From: JACPNA01 sp964429715
GTDB lineage: Archaea; Nanobdellota; Nanobdellia; Woesearchaeales; GW2011-AR9
NCBI GenBank assembly: GCA_964429715.1
Contig: CAYSCV010000056.1
Location: forward strand, 1 to 8,965
DNA: 8,965 nucleotides
Direction of reading: 5' to 3'
Position 1 is the first letter of the stretch, and the number at the start of each line of letters is the position of its first letter. This document shows positions 1-4,416 of this stretch, in pieces. Below the pieces are notes generated by a model. The model ran no database searches. It was not told the DNA's origin and saw only the letters and a list, made by a program, of their open reading frames with translations. A program made the translations under genes and the position numbers.

Positions 1-1
1 C

Positions 2-61
2 GCAATTTTAAGCTTATCTGAGCACCTGTTGGTGCTAACTAAGATTTACAAATTGCTTTTT
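2..61 (+). terminator. Imperfect hairpin followed by a T-run
   Basis: Three nested arms pair: GCAATTT (2-8) with AAATTGC (50-56), CTTA (13-16) with TAAG (40-43), and a perfect core AGCACC (21-26) with GGTGCT (31-36) around a TGTT loop. TTTTT follows at 57-61. On the plus strand this reads as the 3' end of a transcript entering from left of the window, either a terminator or the last stem of an RNA gene. Archaeal termination depends mainly on the T-run, so the hairpin could be RNA structure rather than a terminator. The rest of 62-105 is T-rich with nothing recognisable. Confidence 0.4.
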
Positions 62-106
62 GTAAAGTTCTCTAATTATTTATTTTTTCATCATTTCTCT
101 CTAAAC

Positions 107-119
107 TTTTAAAAATAAA
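107..119 (+). promoter_or_regulatory. TATA box (box A) for the DUF483 gene
   Basis: The A/T stretch TTTTAAAAATAAA is centred about 25 nt before the ATG at 138. That spacing is what a leaderless archaeal transcript needs, and no Shine-Dalgarno site precedes the ATG, which supports the chosen start. Confidence 0.5.
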
Positions 120-137
120 TCCTGCTTCTGAATCCTC

Positions 138-731
138 ATGCAGATAAATCCCCTCTTCGACATAACCAAATCCCGCATGAAAGCCCAAGAACTTCTTCTT
201 CTGCTTCACGATGTCAAACCCCTGATCCGCCACGGTTATTACAAACACGAACTTCCCAAAATCGAACAATTCTGCCAACAACATTCTCTTCATTTCGTCA
301 AATCTCCTTTCAAAGTTCTCTTAGATGACAAAAATCAATTCACCAATCGTGGTCTTCGCCTGCCCACAACCGATCCTCGCCCCGGCATGTTTTTTATCTA
401 CATCTCTAAAGACGAAAAAACCGCGCATCTCGCCCTTCTTGCTGAAGTCCAAACCAATCATTCAGAACTGGGTCATCTTTTAGGCTACCCCGAATGTTGT
501 ATTCACTTCTTCATCTCCTCATTCAACGACCAGCATACAAACCTTCAACATATTCCAACCAACCCCTGGACTAACCTCAGTAAACGATCCCAAGATGTTT
601 GTCTTCTCTCTCATTTTCCCTGTCAATCTGAATGCAAAGAAAGTATCGCCCTTGCTAAATTATATTATGCTCAAATTCAAAAAGACAACCCAACCTACAC
701 CCAAGAAATCCTCCTACAATTCACTTCATAA
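138..731 (+). CDS. DUF483 family protein, cysteine-rich
   Basis: This 197-residue protein resembles the archaeal DUF483 family, which has no assigned biochemical function. The signature is GYPECCIHFF (residues 116-125) with paired cysteines C120 and C121, followed by FPCQSEC (160-166) with C162 and C166. The four cysteines could bind a metal or cluster, but this is inference. The N-terminal third is helical and charged, and there is no signal peptide or membrane segment, so it is probably cytoplasmic. The start at 138 is supported by a TATA box about 25 nt upstream. A second ATG at 177 is possible but would be badly spaced. It is transcribed alone and its last six bases overlap the end of the convergent membrane-protein gene. 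Family assignment is fairly secure; function is unknown. Confidence 0.75.
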   Translation: MQINPLFDITKSRMKAQELLLLLHDVKPLIRHGYYKHELPKIEQFCQQHSLHFVKSPFKVLLDDKNQFTNRGLRLPTTDPRPGMFFIYISKDEKTAHLALLAEVQTNHSELGHLLGYPECCIHFFISSFNDQHTNLQHIPTNPWTNLSKRSQDVCLLSHFPCQSECKESIALAKLYYAQIQKDNPTYTQEILLQFTS

Positions 732-1424
732 TCGGCTTTTGTCGCCTACTTTTCTTCTTTTCTTAAATAATCTTGGATTTTTATCCACAAACTTATGAAT
801 CATTCGATCAAATACAAAAAAATCCCCTCGCTTCATATAAAAATAGCCTAGTATCGAAATAATCATCGCTCCAAATGTATCAACAATCAAATCCCACATT
901 GTATCCCATAAACTTGGTTGCATATGGACACCTAACATCTGATCTATTGAAAATTCAAAAATTTCCCATATTGCGCCTAAAGCAACAGCAAAGGCAAACG
1001 CAAATACTGCTAAAAATAAAGGTTTTAAATTAAGATTCACTCTTCTATCTTCATTCAACAGAAAAATCATCAAAAATCCTGCAATGCCAAATAAAAATCC
1101 TGAACTTGTATGTAATACTACATCCCACCACCAATATAAAGTATAATATCCATGTAATTCCCCTAAATATAAAGAGAAAAATACAAATAGAACTGTGATA
1201 ACATCAAACTCTACCGGTAAACGCAAGCGAACACTTCTTCGTACAATTGCCGGTATAAACGTCAAAAATAATACCCCTAATATAAGCAATGCCGTACTCC
1301 ACTCTTCATCATAAAAAAAGTATACCATCGCTGCCACAAACAAAATAAACTGCAATAAATACGAAATGATAACTTCCACTCGTTCTGCAATATCCAATCG
1401 CGTATCTTCAATCAAAAACTTCAT
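726..1424 (-). CDS. YjdF/DUF2238-type integral membrane protein
   Basis: A 232-residue membrane protein with about six hydrophobic helices. Conserved-looking polar motifs lie at the membrane edges: DVVLHTSSG (101-109), AIWEIFEFSID (151-161) and DTMWDLIVDTFGA (174-186). This order (D..LHtxSG, then GAxWEixEfxxD, then DTxxDLxxDxxGA) is that of the DUF2238/YjdF membrane family, whose biochemical role is not established. The tail (from about 198) is basic and probably cytoplasmic. A TATA box at 1447-1454 lies 26 nt before the ATG, so the message is probably leaderless. The 3' end overlaps the convergent DUF483 gene by six bases. Membrane topology is clear; the family call is by motif recall. Confidence 0.75.
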   Translation of the reverse strand: MKFLIEDTRLDIAERVEVIISYLLQFILFVAAMVYFFYDEEWSTALLILGVLFLTFIPAIVRRSVRLRLPVEFDVITVLFVFFSLYLGELHGYYTLYWWWDVVLHTSSGFLFGIAGFLMIFLLNEDRRVNLNLKPLFLAVFAFAFAVALGAIWEIFEFSIDQMLGVHMQPSLWDTMWDLIVDTFGAMIISILGYFYMKRGDFFVFDRMIHKFVDKNPRLFKKRRKVGDKSRL

Positions 1425-1446
1425 ACATCCGAGAAAATAAACTTAC

Positions 1447-1454
1447 TTAATAAA
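1447..1454 (-). promoter_or_regulatory. TATA box for the YjdF/DUF2238-type gene
   Basis: Minus-strand TTTATTAA is centred at about 1450.5, 26 nt upstream of the ATG at 1424. The spacing predicts transcription starting at or next to the start codon. Confidence 0.5.
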
Positions 1455-1475
1455 CTCTTCTTAAAATTAAATTAT

Positions 1476-1670
1476 TTACTCCTCTTCTTCAAAATCATCA
1501 CCTGCTCCATCATCATCATCATCATCATCTCCTCCTTTCCCAAATTCTAATCCCGGACAGGTATAACATCTTCCTCTTGCTAACAGATAAGACTTGCAGC
1601 ACGAATCTAATGCGGTTATACTACGAACAACCGTGATATCAAGATTAGTATATGCTTGTGTGACTTCCAT
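1476..1670 (-). CDS. Small protein with FhuF-like CC-x9-CxxC motif and acidic tail
   Basis: A 64-residue protein in two parts. Residues 24-38 read CCKSYLLARGRCYTC, that is CC-x9-C-x2-C followed by Pro. This closely resembles the C-terminal [2Fe-2S]-binding motif of FhuF-type ferric-siderophore reductases (CC-x10-C-x2-C, also followed by Pro), here without the rest of that enzyme. The tail is highly acidic: seven consecutive Asp encoded by a CAT/ATG triplet run, then a Glu run to the stop. The protein could be a tiny iron-sulfur carrier or a zinc-binding protein; neither is shown. The ATG at 1670 is the only Met; upstream sequence has weak TATA-like elements and no clear ribosome site. The patterned cysteines and uninterrupted frame favour a real gene. 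Confidence 0.6.
   Translation of the reverse strand: MEVTQAYTNLDITVVRSITALDSCCKSYLLARGRCYTCPGLEFGKGGDDDDDDDGAGDDFEEEE
1508..1528. repeat. (CAT)7 trinucleotide run
   Basis: Seven perfect CAT units on the plus strand, read as seven GAT (Asp) codons by the minus-strand small protein. Perfect triplet repeats can change length by slippage, so the Asp-run length may differ between strains. Confidence 0.85.
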
Positions 1671-1766
1671 ATATATTTAGACCCTCTCATAATCAATCGA
1701 ATTCTTCCTAAAAAGAATCTATCATTTTTAAACCTTTTTATGGTTATTTATAATCTCTCGATCAAC

Positions 1767-1783
1767 AAAAAAAAGAAATAAAA
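1767..1783 (-). terminator. Poly-U end of the candidate structured RNA
   Basis: On the minus strand, TTTTATTTCTTTTTTTT begins two bases after the closing helix of the candidate RNA (1786-1792). A U-rich run directly after a GC-rich stem is a typical end for an archaeal RNA gene. Confidence 0.55.
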
Positions 1784-2005
1784 GCGCCACGACCCGGACT
1801 TTCACCGATATTTCTTCAGGTTTGAATTTCCCAACTTTCACAATGTTTCTACATGTTTGTGGGCTTGAGCGAAGCGAAACCCACCACTTTTGATGCAACT
1901 TTGTAAAAGTTGCCGGGATATCCTTGCGGAAATAAGCTCCATAGTACCTTCCTTGGAAGATAATTCCAGGCTTACGCAGTACCGGATTGTGCCATCGTGG
2001 CATAA
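1784..2005 (-). ncRNA. Candidate structured non-coding RNA, about 222 nt, family not recognised
   Basis: No convincing protein is encoded in 1671-2142, but the middle is GC-richer than its surroundings and folds well. The ends pair through GCCACGA (2001-1995) with TCGTGGC (1792-1786). Inside, CCGG plus ACT (1985-1978, one bulged base) pairs with AGTCCGG (1800-1794). Next comes a domain closed by GCGTAAG (1977-1971) with CTTA and CGC (1936-1926), holding a CCTGGAA hairpin. Then follow an 8-bp hairpin with a 3-nt loop (1913-1895, GCAACTTT/AAAGTTGC) and an 8-bp hairpin (1884-1859, GTGGGTTT/AAGCCCAC). The motif GTGAAAGT occurs twice in the 3' half (1841-1834 and 1805-1798). The strand is chosen because a palindromic TATA box lies 25 nt before the first paired base region and a U-run follows the last. 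RNase P RNA and SRP RNA were considered; neither shows its conserved core here. The remaining bases (1671-1766 and 2036-2112) hold only promoter-like A/T elements. Confidence 0.6.
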
Positions 2006-2025
2006 TTCTCTTTTTTTCCACGCTC

Positions 2026-2035
2026 TATTTAAATA
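2026..2035 (-). promoter_or_regulatory. Palindromic TATA box for the structured RNA
   Basis: TATTTAAATA is a perfect palindrome centred at 2030.5. The archaeal start-site distance (about 25-26 nt) puts minus-strand initiation near 2005, four bases before the closing helix of the candidate RNA. Confidence 0.55.
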
Positions 2036-2112
2036 TTGTGTTTAAACTAGAAAAAATGTAATTATTTAACCTGAAAGTGATCCAAACATACCGTTCCCCC
2101 AGCATATAAATC

Positions 2113-2120
2113 TATTTAAA
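2113..2120 (+). promoter_or_regulatory. TATA box for the coiled-coil gene at 2143
   Basis: TATTTAAA is centred at 2116.5, 26 nt before the ATG at 2143. No Shine-Dalgarno site is present, so the transcript is probably leaderless. A second A/T element (CATATAAATC, about 2103-2112) lies just upstream. Confidence 0.55.
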
Positions 2121-2142
2121 CTAATTCCTTCCTCTTATCTAT

Positions 2143-2619
2143 ATGGGTATCTTTCAACGTCTATTCGGAACACAAAACCTCGCCCCTTCTCACTCTTCTG
2201 ATATTACTACTTTTCGGGATTTCAATAATCAACACCTCTCTCCTACTCTCAATGACCTGTATACCAATCTACAAGCACTCTATGTCAGTCTTGATACCAA
2301 ACGCGGCGAAGTTCCTCTTCTCACCTGGCAAAACATTTTCCAACACACAACACAATTAAGTAATCATCGCCTGAATCTCGAACAACAAAAATCAGAAATA
2401 GTTAATCTCCCCGTCAAAGAATACGCCAAAGGCTTTTCCCAAATCCTTCCTGAAATTGAAGCCTCCTCTCGCTCCATTCTCAAAAAAACCGAACACGTCA
2501 AAGGCTATCGTCTGTTAGCTGTCGAAGAACGCAACTATCTTCTTGCCCAGATACAAGAAACTAAAGAAACCATTTCCAAACTCAAAGACTCCTGGCAATC
2601 ATTTAAAGAAAAATATTAA
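2143..2619 (+). CDS. Hypothetical helical/coiled-coil protein
   Basis: A 158-residue protein not recognised as any family. It starts with a short hydrophobic patch (MGIFQRLFG), then a polar stretch, and from about residue 30 to the end is almost entirely helix-forming, rich in Glu, Lys, Gln and Leu with heptad-like spacing, especially 74-155. There is no signal peptide, membrane helix or cysteine pair. It is probably a soluble, elongated protein; the N-terminal amphipathic segment might touch a membrane. The start is fixed by a TATA box 26 nt upstream. It stands alone between the divergently transcribed RNA and the convergent zinc-ribbon gene. Codon choice (many CTC, CCC, ATC) matches the DUF483 gene, so it looks native. 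Confidence 0.7.
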   Translation: MGIFQRLFGTQNLAPSHSSDITTFRDFNNQHLSPTLNDLYTNLQALYVSLDTKRGEVPLLTWQNIFQHTTQLSNHRLNLEQQKSEIVNLPVKEYAKGFSQILPEIEASSRSILKKTEHVKGYRLLAVEERNYLLAQIQETKETISKLKDSWQSFKEKY

Positions 2620-2646
2620 CAATATTTGAACCAATTTTTATAAATT

Positions 2647-2784
2647 CTAATTCTTAACTTCCTCTTCATACCCGCAATCTAAACACGCCTGCATCTTTTT
2701 CTTTTGAAATGTATAAATATCTACATGAGAAGAACCACATTTCAAACAGGTATACAAATCTCCTTCCTCGGCAGTATGAACCAT
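2647..2784 (-). CDS. Small zinc-ribbon protein (45 aa)
   Basis: A 45-residue protein with two CxxC knuckles: CLKCG (13-17) and CLDCGYE (34-40), separated by 17 residues that contain a basic QKKKMQ stretch. This is a classic zinc ribbon of the kind found in small archaeal nucleic-acid-binding proteins and ribosomal or transcription-factor-like proteins; the specific role is unknown. The ATG at 2784 lies only 12 nt after the tRNA 3' end. No in-frame start lies upstream, and there is no TATA box at the expected distance because that place is occupied by the tRNA acceptor and T-stems. It is therefore probably expressed by read-through from the tRNA. The knuckle pattern makes coding very likely despite the length. 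Confidence 0.75.
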   Translation of the reverse strand: MVHTAEEGDLYTCLKCGSSHVDIYTFQKKKMQACLDCGYEEEVKN

Positions 2785-2810
2785 AAAAATAAAACATGGC
2801 GAAGGGGGGA

Positions 2811-2857
2811 CTTTCATCATCACACGACCTGTTTTTTGCAGGACACCGTATGCTACT
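2811..2857 (-). other. tRNA T-loop intron (59/60), 47 nt
   Basis: Exon TTCA pairs with intron TGAA to give the 4-bp central helix of a bulge-helix-bulge motif. It is flanked by 3-nt bulges AAA (5') and AGT (3'). Cutting after the second base of each bulge, as archaeal splicing endonuclease does, leaves exactly TTCAAAT, a canonical T-loop. The intron folds internally by CATACG/CGTGTG and CCTG/CAGG. The inner flank next to the 5' bulge pairs poorly, so the motif is of the relaxed type. Confidence 0.8.
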
Positions 2858-2879
2858 TTTGAACCCCCGACCTTTACGT

Positions 2880-2931
2880 AACTCCAATAAGCTATTTAAT
2901 CATCGGTTTGAAACCTCATAGCTCAAATATA
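2880..2931 (-). other. tRNA anticodon-loop intron (37/38), 52 nt
   Basis: This lies at the canonical archaeal position after A37. Loop bases CTC of the exon pair with GAG near the intron 3' end, and an A-G mismatch closes the 4-bp central helix. The bulges are TAT (5') and TTA (3'); cleavage after their second base gives loop CTCATAA. The intron interior has AGCTAT pairing with ATAGCT and a GGTT/AACC hairpin. Confidence 0.8.
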
Positions 2932-2994
2932 TATGAGCGTAACGCTATACCAGGTTAAGCTACTTCGCCAATATACCCAAAAAGAAGACAGTTG

Positions 2995-3002
2995 TTATAA
3001 AA
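2995..3002 (-). promoter_or_regulatory. TATA box for the tRNA gene
   Basis: Minus-strand TTTTATAA is centred at about 2998.5, predicting initiation near 2973, four bases before the mature 5' end of the tRNA. It probably also drives the zinc-ribbon gene. Confidence 0.6.
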
Positions 3003-3028
3003 AGCTTTCTACCAAAACACCATCTCCC

Positions 3029-3034
3029 AAAAAA
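3029..3034 (-). terminator. Possible T-run terminator of the HIT gene
   Basis: A run of six T on the minus strand about 17 nt after the stop codon of the HIT gene, before the tRNA promoter. There is no strong hairpin. Confidence 0.3.
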
Positions 3035-3050
3035 TATCTTTTCAACAGTA

Positions 3051-3455
3051 TCACTTAAACAACTTCGCCACGTCTTCCACACTCATACTGCCCGGATTCT
3101 TAACAATCGAATGCATACTTCCGCCCCCATCATTCATATATCGTGGCATAATATGAATATGCAGATGCGGCACAACCTGTCCTGCTGCCGTATTATGATT
3201 CCAACCCACATTAAACCCATCTGGATTAAGTTTCCCATCCAACTTTTCCATCACTTTTCGCACACTCACAAACAACTCCCCTATCTGTTTATCCTCAAAA
3301 TCAAACACTCGCACCCCATGTTTCTTAGGAATAACGACAGTATGCCCTTTCGTATGCGGTTTGATATCTAAAAACGCAAATACCGAACTATCTTCATACA
3401 CTTTATGAACAGGAATTTCCTTCGCTCCAATTTTACAGAATATGCAGGAGTCCAT
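3051..3455 (-). CDS. HIT-family nucleotide hydrolase/transferase
   Basis: A 134-residue histidine-triad protein of the Hint branch. These enzymes hydrolyse nucleoside phosphoramidates or related dinucleotides through a covalent nucleotidyl-histidine. The catalytic HxHxH is HLHIH (97-101), preceded by the usual NHNTAAGQVVPH segment (86-97); HTVVIPKKH (38-46) is the other family hallmark. CIFC (4-7) starts the protein, as in Hint proteins that bind zinc at the N-terminus. Length is typical. The start at 3455 is preferred over the in-frame ATG at 3488 for two reasons: homologues begin just before the CIFC motif, and a TATA box lies 26 nt upstream of 3455. It is cytoplasmic and divergent from the histone gene, with which it appears to share a TATA box. 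Confidence 0.93.
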   Translation of the reverse strand: MDSCIFCKIGAKEIPVHKVYEDSSVFAFLDIKPHTKGHTVVIPKKHGVRVFDFEDKQIGELFVSVRKVMEKLDGKLNPDGFNVGWNHNTAAGQVVPHLHIHIMPRYMNDGGGSMHSIVKNPGSMSVEDVAKLFK

Positions 3456-3477
3456 AACAACTAAAATCAGAACAACA

Positions 3478-3485
3478 TTTATAAA
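3478..3485. promoter_or_regulatory. Shared palindromic TATA box, bidirectional
   Basis: TTTATAAA is a perfect palindrome centred at 3481.5. The HIT start codon (3455) is 26 nt away on one side and the histone start codon (3507) is 25-26 nt away on the other. Both distances are those of leaderless archaeal transcripts. A further A/T element (CTTTAAATAA, about 3493-3502) is too close to the histone ATG to serve as its box A. Confidence 0.65.
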
Positions 3486-3506
3486 CATTCCTCTTTAAAT
3501 AATTCC

Positions 3507-3677
3507 ATGGTCACTATTCGCACCCAAGTCAAAGATATCCTAAAAGAAAACGGCATGGATAACATGTCCGGCGACTTCATGGAACGTTTGGACGAAAAAA
3601 CCAAACAACTCATTCTCGACGCTGTCAAAAGAGCTAAAGAAAACGGCAGACGTACGGTTATGGGGAAAGATGTGTAA
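3507..3677 (+). CDS. Short histone-fold protein (56 aa)
   Basis: A 56-residue protein with the layout of a single archaeal-type histone fold. Helix 1 is short (about 5-15). SGDF (21-24) leads into the long central helix (about 24-44). The ending AKENGRRTVMGKDV has the R48-T50 pair, in the place of the conserved Arg-Thr of histone loop L2, and the Asp55 that normally pairs with the arginine. It resembles the short DUF1931/one-fold histones of archaea and bacteria, somewhat smaller than the 65-70 residue HMf type. It probably dimerises and binds DNA, acting as a chromatin or regulatory protein. Start is set by the shared TATA box. There is no partner gene in the same direction. Confidence 0.8.
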   Translation: MVTIRTQVKDILKENGMDNMSGDFMERLDEKTKQLILDAVKRAKENGRRTVMGKDV

Positions 3678-3737
3678 AATTTATGTTTCACTTTCTTAAT
3701 CTTTACTTTATGGTTTATCTTTAAAATAAGCAAAAAC

Positions 3738-3759
3738 TTTATATATGTGTTTCCACACA
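3738..3759 (+). promoter_or_regulatory. Promoter and likely operator of the toxin-antitoxin operon
   Basis: TTTATATA (3738-3745) is the TATA box and predicts a start near 3767. Directly after it lies an inverted repeat TGTGT-TTCC-ACACA (3746-3759), with a third half-site TGTG at 3764-3767 that forms a second palindrome with CACA (3756-3759). An operator covering the TATA box and start site fits repression by the antitoxin or the complex. Confidence 0.5.
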
Positions 3760-3768
3760 ATTATGTGA

Positions 3769-3773
3769 GTGAT
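3769..3773 (+). promoter_or_regulatory. Ribosome binding site of the antitoxin gene
   Basis: GTGAT matches the core of the archaeal Shine-Dalgarno sequence and ends 6 nt before ATG 3780. It decides between this start and the upstream in-frame ATG at 3747, which would precede the predicted transcription start. Confidence 0.6.
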
Positions 3774-3779
3774 GCAATT

Positions 3780-4001
3780 ATGGGCAATATGACTCTATCA
3801 ATACCAAACAATATTCAAGAAGAGATGAAACAGTTCTCTGAAGTAAAATGGAGCGAAGTAGCAAGAAAAGCAATTATTGATAAGATTGAAACACTTAAAT
3901 TAGCTGAGAAATTAGCCAAAAAAAGTAAGTTAACAATACAAGACGTTGAAGATTTTAATAAGAAAATGAAACACCTTGCCGGCAAGAGGTTTCTGGCATG
4001 A
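3780..4001 (+). CDS. Antitoxin of a PIN-type toxin-antitoxin pair
   Basis: A 73-residue protein: MTLSIPNNIQEEM forms a beta strand running into a helix. SEVARKAIIDKIETL then gives a second helix, so the N-terminal 40 residues look like a ribbon-helix-helix DNA-binding domain. The C-terminal part (LTIQDVEDFNKKMKHLAG) is the helical tail that in VapB-type antitoxins wraps the toxin. Its stop overlaps the toxin start in ATGA, implying coupled translation. It probably neutralises the PIN toxin and represses the operon at the inverted repeat just upstream. The sequence is more AT-rich than its neighbours, consistent with recent transfer. Role is firm from context; exact family is not recognised. 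Confidence 0.85.
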   Translation: MGNMTLSIPNNIQEEMKQFSEVKWSEVARKAIIDKIETLKLAEKLAKKSKLTIQDVEDFNKKMKHLAGKRFLA

Positions 4002-4411
4002 GGATAGTGTTGGACTCTAACATTCTCTTCTCTGCATTAATTAAAGATTCTTTCAAACGAAAAATTATTCTTGAATATGATGAAAAATTTCTTTTTCCTG
4101 ATTATATTTTTGAAGAACTTCAAGAACATAAAGATGAATTATTACAAAAAGCACAGATGAACTCAGATGAATTTGAGACTATTCTTCAAATACTCCTCCA
4201 AAAAGTCTTTATTATCCCAAAAGAAGCTCTACTTCCTTTCAAACAAGAAGCGATTGAAATTATCAGAAATATTGACTTGGATGATGCTTTATTCATTGCC
4301 TGTGCTTTGGCCTACCCTGAAAGCGTTATTTGGTCTGATGACAAAAAACTCAAAGAACAAACTAAAATTAAAATATTCAACACACCAGAAATAGCAAAAT
4401 TATTATTTTAA
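3998..4411 (+). CDS. PIN-domain (PIN_2-like) toxin, putative endoribonuclease
   Basis: A 137-residue PIN domain with the acidic residues expected for a Mg2+-dependent ribonuclease. D6 lies in MRIVLDSNILFSALI, E39/E40 in PDYIFEELQEH, D95/D96 in IDLDDALFIACAL, and D114/D115 in IWSDDKKL. The IWSDDKKL ending and the FEELQEHKDEL segment match the archaeal PIN_2 family rather than classical VapC. Length is full and no catalytic residue is missing, so it should be active. It presumably cleaves an RNA target when the upstream antitoxin is lost. It ends five bases before the convergent coiled-coil gene. Low G+C, as for the antitoxin, suggests mobility as a pair. Confidence 0.9.
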   Translation: MRIVLDSNILFSALIKDSFKRKIILEYDEKFLFPDYIFEELQEHKDELLQKAQMNSDEFETILQILLQKVFIIPKEALLPFKQEAIEIIRNIDLDDALFIACALAYPESVIWSDDKKLKEQTKIKIFNTPEIAKLLF

Positions 4412-4416
4412 CTCTT

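Larger units (their letters stand above)
2797..2969 (-). tRNA. tRNA(CAU), probably elongator Met, with two introns
   Basis: The spliced molecule is a complete 74-nt cloverleaf. It has acceptor GGCGAAG/CTTCGCC with discriminator A, TA at 8-9, D-arm GCTT-AACCTGGTA-TAGC, G26, anticodon stem TTACG/CGTAA, loop CTCATAA, a 5-nt variable loop AGGTC, T-stem GGGGG/CCCCC and T-loop TTCAAAT. CCA is not encoded. Two insertions interrupt it: 52 nt after position 37 (2880-2931) and 47 nt between T-loop positions 59 and 60 (2811-2857). The anticodon is CAU. Without the three G:C pairs of initiators in the anticodon stem it is not initiator tRNA. Elongator Met is preferred, but tRNA-Ile2 (CAU with modified C34) cannot be excluded. 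Pair 13-22 is a T-T mismatch. A TATA box lies about 29 nt upstream. Confidence 0.88.

Noticed and set aside
72..293. A 73-residue minus-strand frame at the left edge
   Set aside because: Antisense to the DUF483 start, no recognisable domain, and no supporting promoter.
1784..2005. RNase P RNA or SRP RNA
   Set aside because: GAAAGTCC is present but at the 3' end, and no ACAGAAA-type partner strand for helix P4 is seen. The SRP helix 8 signature (GGAAG loop with AGCAG) is absent on both strands. The call is therefore left open; a covariance search would decide.
1728..2021. A 97-residue minus-strand open frame
   Set aside because: It runs through the candidate structured RNA, its composition is not protein-like, it has no recognisable domain, and its ATG lies upstream of the predicted transcription start.
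2811..2857. Box C/D guide RNA inside the T-loop intron (GTGATGA)
   Set aside because: A C-box-like sequence is present near the intron 3' end, but there is no CTGA D box and the stretch is needed for the splice-site helix.
2666..2887. A 73-residue minus-strand open frame
   Set aside because: It reads through the tRNA introns and exons and is out of frame with the zinc-ribbon protein, which has clear CxxC knuckles.
3456..3488. Extended N-terminus of the HIT protein starting at 3488
   Set aside because: It would place the ATG upstream of or inside the TATA box, and homologues begin at the MDxCIFC region.
3747..3779. Extended antitoxin start at 3747
   Set aside because: It overlaps the inverted repeat and precedes the transcription start predicted from the TATA box; ATG 3780 has a well-spaced ribosome site.
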